From the NCBI GenBank assembly GCA_021823555.1, contig JAKANW010000014.1, positions 1 through 15,774 of the forward strand: a DNA stretch of 15,774 nucleotides. Direction: 5' to 3'. Below, piece by piece: positions 14,683-15,774 of this stretch. The stretch comes from Chloroflexota bacterium. Lineage in GTDB: Bacteria; Chloroflexota; Anaerolineae; Anaerolineales; Villigracilaceae. A program made the position numbers and the translations under genes. A model generated the notes under the pieces. It was not told the DNA's origin and ran no database searches. It saw nothing but the letters and a program-made list of their open reading frames with translations. Position 1 is the stretch's first letter. Each line of letters opens with the position of its first letter.

Positions 14683-14709
14683 TAGTACACCAAACGTTAA
14701 AAAATGCAA
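14683..14709 (-). promoter_or_regulatory. Candidate promoter of the amidase / transpeptidase block
   Basis: On the minus strand TTGCAT, 16 bases and TACTAT precede the amidase ATG, with an overlapping TATTAT nearer the gene. The -10 candidates are 5-8 bases from the ATG, which fits a transcript starting at or within a base or two of the start codon. The -35 match is weak. Confidence 0.35.
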
Positions 14710-14761
14710 GAGGTACGCGGTTTGGATAAACTCGTGAAAAACCGATTTGGTAATTTATGTC

Positions 14762-14790
14762 TTGACGCTGTCTTTTTCCGCTATTATGAT
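14762..14790 (+). promoter_or_regulatory. Sigma70-type promoter of the flavin-reductase-like gene
   Basis: TTGACG (14762-14767), a 17-base spacer and TATGAT (14785-14790). Transcription would start near 14797, giving a leader of about 18 bases that contains GGAG (14802-14805) before the ATG at 14815. This is the best promoter match in the window. Confidence 0.65.
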
Positions 14791-14814
14791 GAATTTCCTA
14801 TGGAGACTCGCATC

Positions 14815-15300
14815 ATGACCCTTGACCCCGATCAATTACGGCTTTCCATGCGCGCCTGGAGTTCTGGAGTAACCGTTGTGACTGCCGCATACAATGGCGA
14901 ACGGCATGGAATGACCGTCGGTTCGTTTACCTCGGCCTCGCTCGAGCCGCCCTTGATCATCATCTCTTTGCACACGGAAAGCCGCACGTACAGGCTGGTA
15001 CACGCTGCCAACGCTTTTGCTGTGACCATCCTGGCCGAGGACCAGCAGGAAATTTCCGATCGCTTTGCGGGCCGCATTCCGGATACCGGGGACCGTTTTG
15101 AAGGCCTTGAAACTGAGACCCTTGTCACAGGCGCTCCTGCCATCAAAAACGGCCTGGCCTGCCTGGATTGCCGCGTGACCCAGGTCATCCCGGCCGGGAT
15201 GAACACGATCTTTCTGGCTGAGGTGGTGGCATCCCGCAGCGTTGGCGAGGGAAAACCATTGGTGTATCACAATCGGCAGTATTGGAAACTGTCGAAATAG
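14815..15300 (+). CDS. Flavin reductase-like FMN-binding protein
   Basis: 161 residues. The ATG at 14815 is preferred because GGAG lies 9 bases before it; in-frame ATGs at 14704 and 14800 lie upstream of or within a few bases of the predicted transcript start. The sequence covers a complete flavin_reduct domain: WSSGVTVVTA (15-24), HGMTVGSFTSASLEPPLIII (31-50), FAVTILAEDQQEISDRFAG (68-86) and the closing YHNRQYWKLSK (151-161). The family binds FMN or FAD in a dimer and reduces it with NAD(P)H, often to feed a two-component monooxygenase or a redox partner. No partner oxygenase is visible here. The downstream AMMECR1-type gene starts 53 bases later in the same direction and may be co-transcribed. 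Confidence 0.88.
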   Translation: MTLDPDQLRLSMRAWSSGVTVVTAAYNGERHGMTVGSFTSASLEPPLIIISLHTESRTYRLVHAANAFAVTILAEDQQEISDRFAGRIPDTGDRFEGLETETLVTGAPAIKNGLACLDCRVTQVIPAGMNTIFLAEVVASRSVGEGKPLVYHNRQYWKLSK

Positions 15301-15306
15301 TTCCCG

Positions 15307-15337
15307 ATCCCGTCTGTCCTGCGGGCGTGTACGGGAT
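15307..15337 (+). other. Inverted repeat between the flavin-reductase-like and AMMECR1 genes
   Basis: ATCCCGT (15307-15313) and ACGGGAT (15331-15337) can pair around a 17-base loop, just after the stop codon at 15300 and before the GGGAGGA ribosome site at 15344-15350. No T-run follows, so it may be a weak terminator, an mRNA-end stabiliser or chance. Confidence 0.35.
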
Positions 15338-15353
15338 TGGGGTGGGAGGAAAA

Positions 15354-15774
15354 ATGGAATCAGATCGTTTGACAGAAGAAGAACGGCGCATCCTTCTGCG
15401 CCTGGCGCGTGAGGCGCTGGAATGCGGCGTACGCGGCGAAAAACAACCTGCGTTGGATCTGCCCTCTTTTCCGCCGCACTTACGGGAGCCGGGTGCCTCG
15501 TTCGTGACCCTGACCGTGCGCGGTGACTTACGCGGCTGCATCGGCGCATTGGAGCCATACCAGCCGCTGGCGGAGGATGTGTGCGAACATGCCCTAGCCG
15601 CCGCCCTGGATGACTATCGTTTCTCCCCCGTCCAACCCTCCGAATTGAGCCAGATCAACATCGAGGTCTCACGGCTGACCTTGCCGGTTTTCCTCAACTA
15701 TACTTCGCCTGAAGATATGCTGCTCAAACTGCGCCCACACGTGGATGGCGTCATCCTGCGGGATGGTATGCGCC
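15354..15774 (+). CDS. AMMECR1-domain protein (partial, cut by window end)
   Basis: 140 full codons are visible from the ATG at 15354, which has a strong GGGAGGA site; the frame stays open to the end. Helical start LTEEERRILLRLAREALE (6-23), then FVTLTVRGDLRGCIGALEPY (50-69) with the family hallmark LRGCIG. ALAAALDDYRFSPVQPSEL (80-98) and INIEVSRLTLP (101-111) follow, all in the order of AMMECR1 proteins. The family usually has about 180-200 residues, so roughly 50 are missing. In bacteria and archaea it is often the A component of the AmmeMemoRadiSam gene set, with a Memo-like protein and a radical SAM enzyme; those partners would lie beyond the right edge if present. The molecular activity is not firmly established. 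Confidence 0.9.
   Translation, partial: MESDRLTEEERRILLRLAREALECGVRGEKQPALDLPSFPPHLREPGASFVTLTVRGDLRGCIGALEPYQPLAEDVCEHALAAALDDYRFSPVQPSELSQINIEVSRLTLPVFLNYTSPEDMLLKLRPHVDGVILRDGMR

Noticed and set aside
14836..15558. 240-residue minus-strand open frame across the flavin-reductase-like and AMMECR1 genes
   Set aside because: It spans two supported plus-strand genes and the spacer between them, and has no matching family motifs.

Overview
The window looks like a stretch of chromosome from a Chloroflexota bacterium, most likely class Anaerolineae. This is inferred from three features. Two exported proteins end in three SLH repeats of the form DVP..YWA..WIE.L...GIT.GC...YCP....TR.QMAVFL. Several surface proteins have Thr/Pro-rich linkers of the TPTxTP type. 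Peptidoglycan enzymes are combined with twin-arginine signals. Base composition is moderately GC-rich, and most genes have clear AGGAG-type ribosome binding sites, with some GTG and TTG starts. I see no rRNA, tRNA, CRISPR, phage or transposase gene.

Left part (1-1747). Two leftward genes overlap by 8 bases: a DUF6504-like protein and a small two-helix membrane protein with a pore-like loop, which is cut by the left edge. Divergent from them is a gene for a protein with a short folded head and a roughly 200-residue Glu-rich tail. It ends at a perfect 12-bp hairpin that separates it from the convergent neighbour.

Middle part (1748-7002). Leftward genes encode a secreted PQQ-type sugar dehydrogenase with a C-terminal SLH triplet and an AlkA/OGG-like HhH-GPD DNA glycosylase. 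A rightward gene encodes a four-helix membrane protein. A leftward pair encodes a cytoplasmic GH13 alpha-amylase followed 4 bases later by a YeaK-type aminoacyl-tRNA deacylase.

Surface protein (7003-9528). A large exported protein carries exactly seven 63-65-residue SBBP-type repeats, enough for one complete seven-bladed beta-propeller, followed by an SLH triplet. It and the sugar dehydrogenase share the layout of signal, propeller and SLH tail, so both are probably displayed on the cell surface.

Cell-wall block (9751-14673), all leftward. The order is a membrane-anchored N-acetylmuramoyl-L-alanine amidase, a membrane-anchored L,D-transpeptidase with a TPR-like cytoplasmic head, two Tat-signal L,D-transpeptidases with paired SH3-like N-terminal regions, and a small conserved-looking protein of unknown function translationally coupled to the last one. 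A Rho-independent terminator closes the block. A 253-base gap inside it, between the two Tat enzymes, carries a near-perfect 21-bp direct repeat. The block combines a peptide-stem-removing hydrolase with three 3-3 crosslinking-type enzymes, which suggests a dedicated wall-remodelling or surface-protein attachment unit.

Right edge (14762-15774). A good sigma70-type promoter drives a flavin-reductase-like protein. An AMMECR1-domain protein follows and is cut by the window end.

No gene gap exceeds 300 bases. The largest are 9529-9799 (271 bases, two candidate terminators), 11277-11529 (253 bases, the direct repeat) and 6784-7002 (219 bases, divergent promoters).
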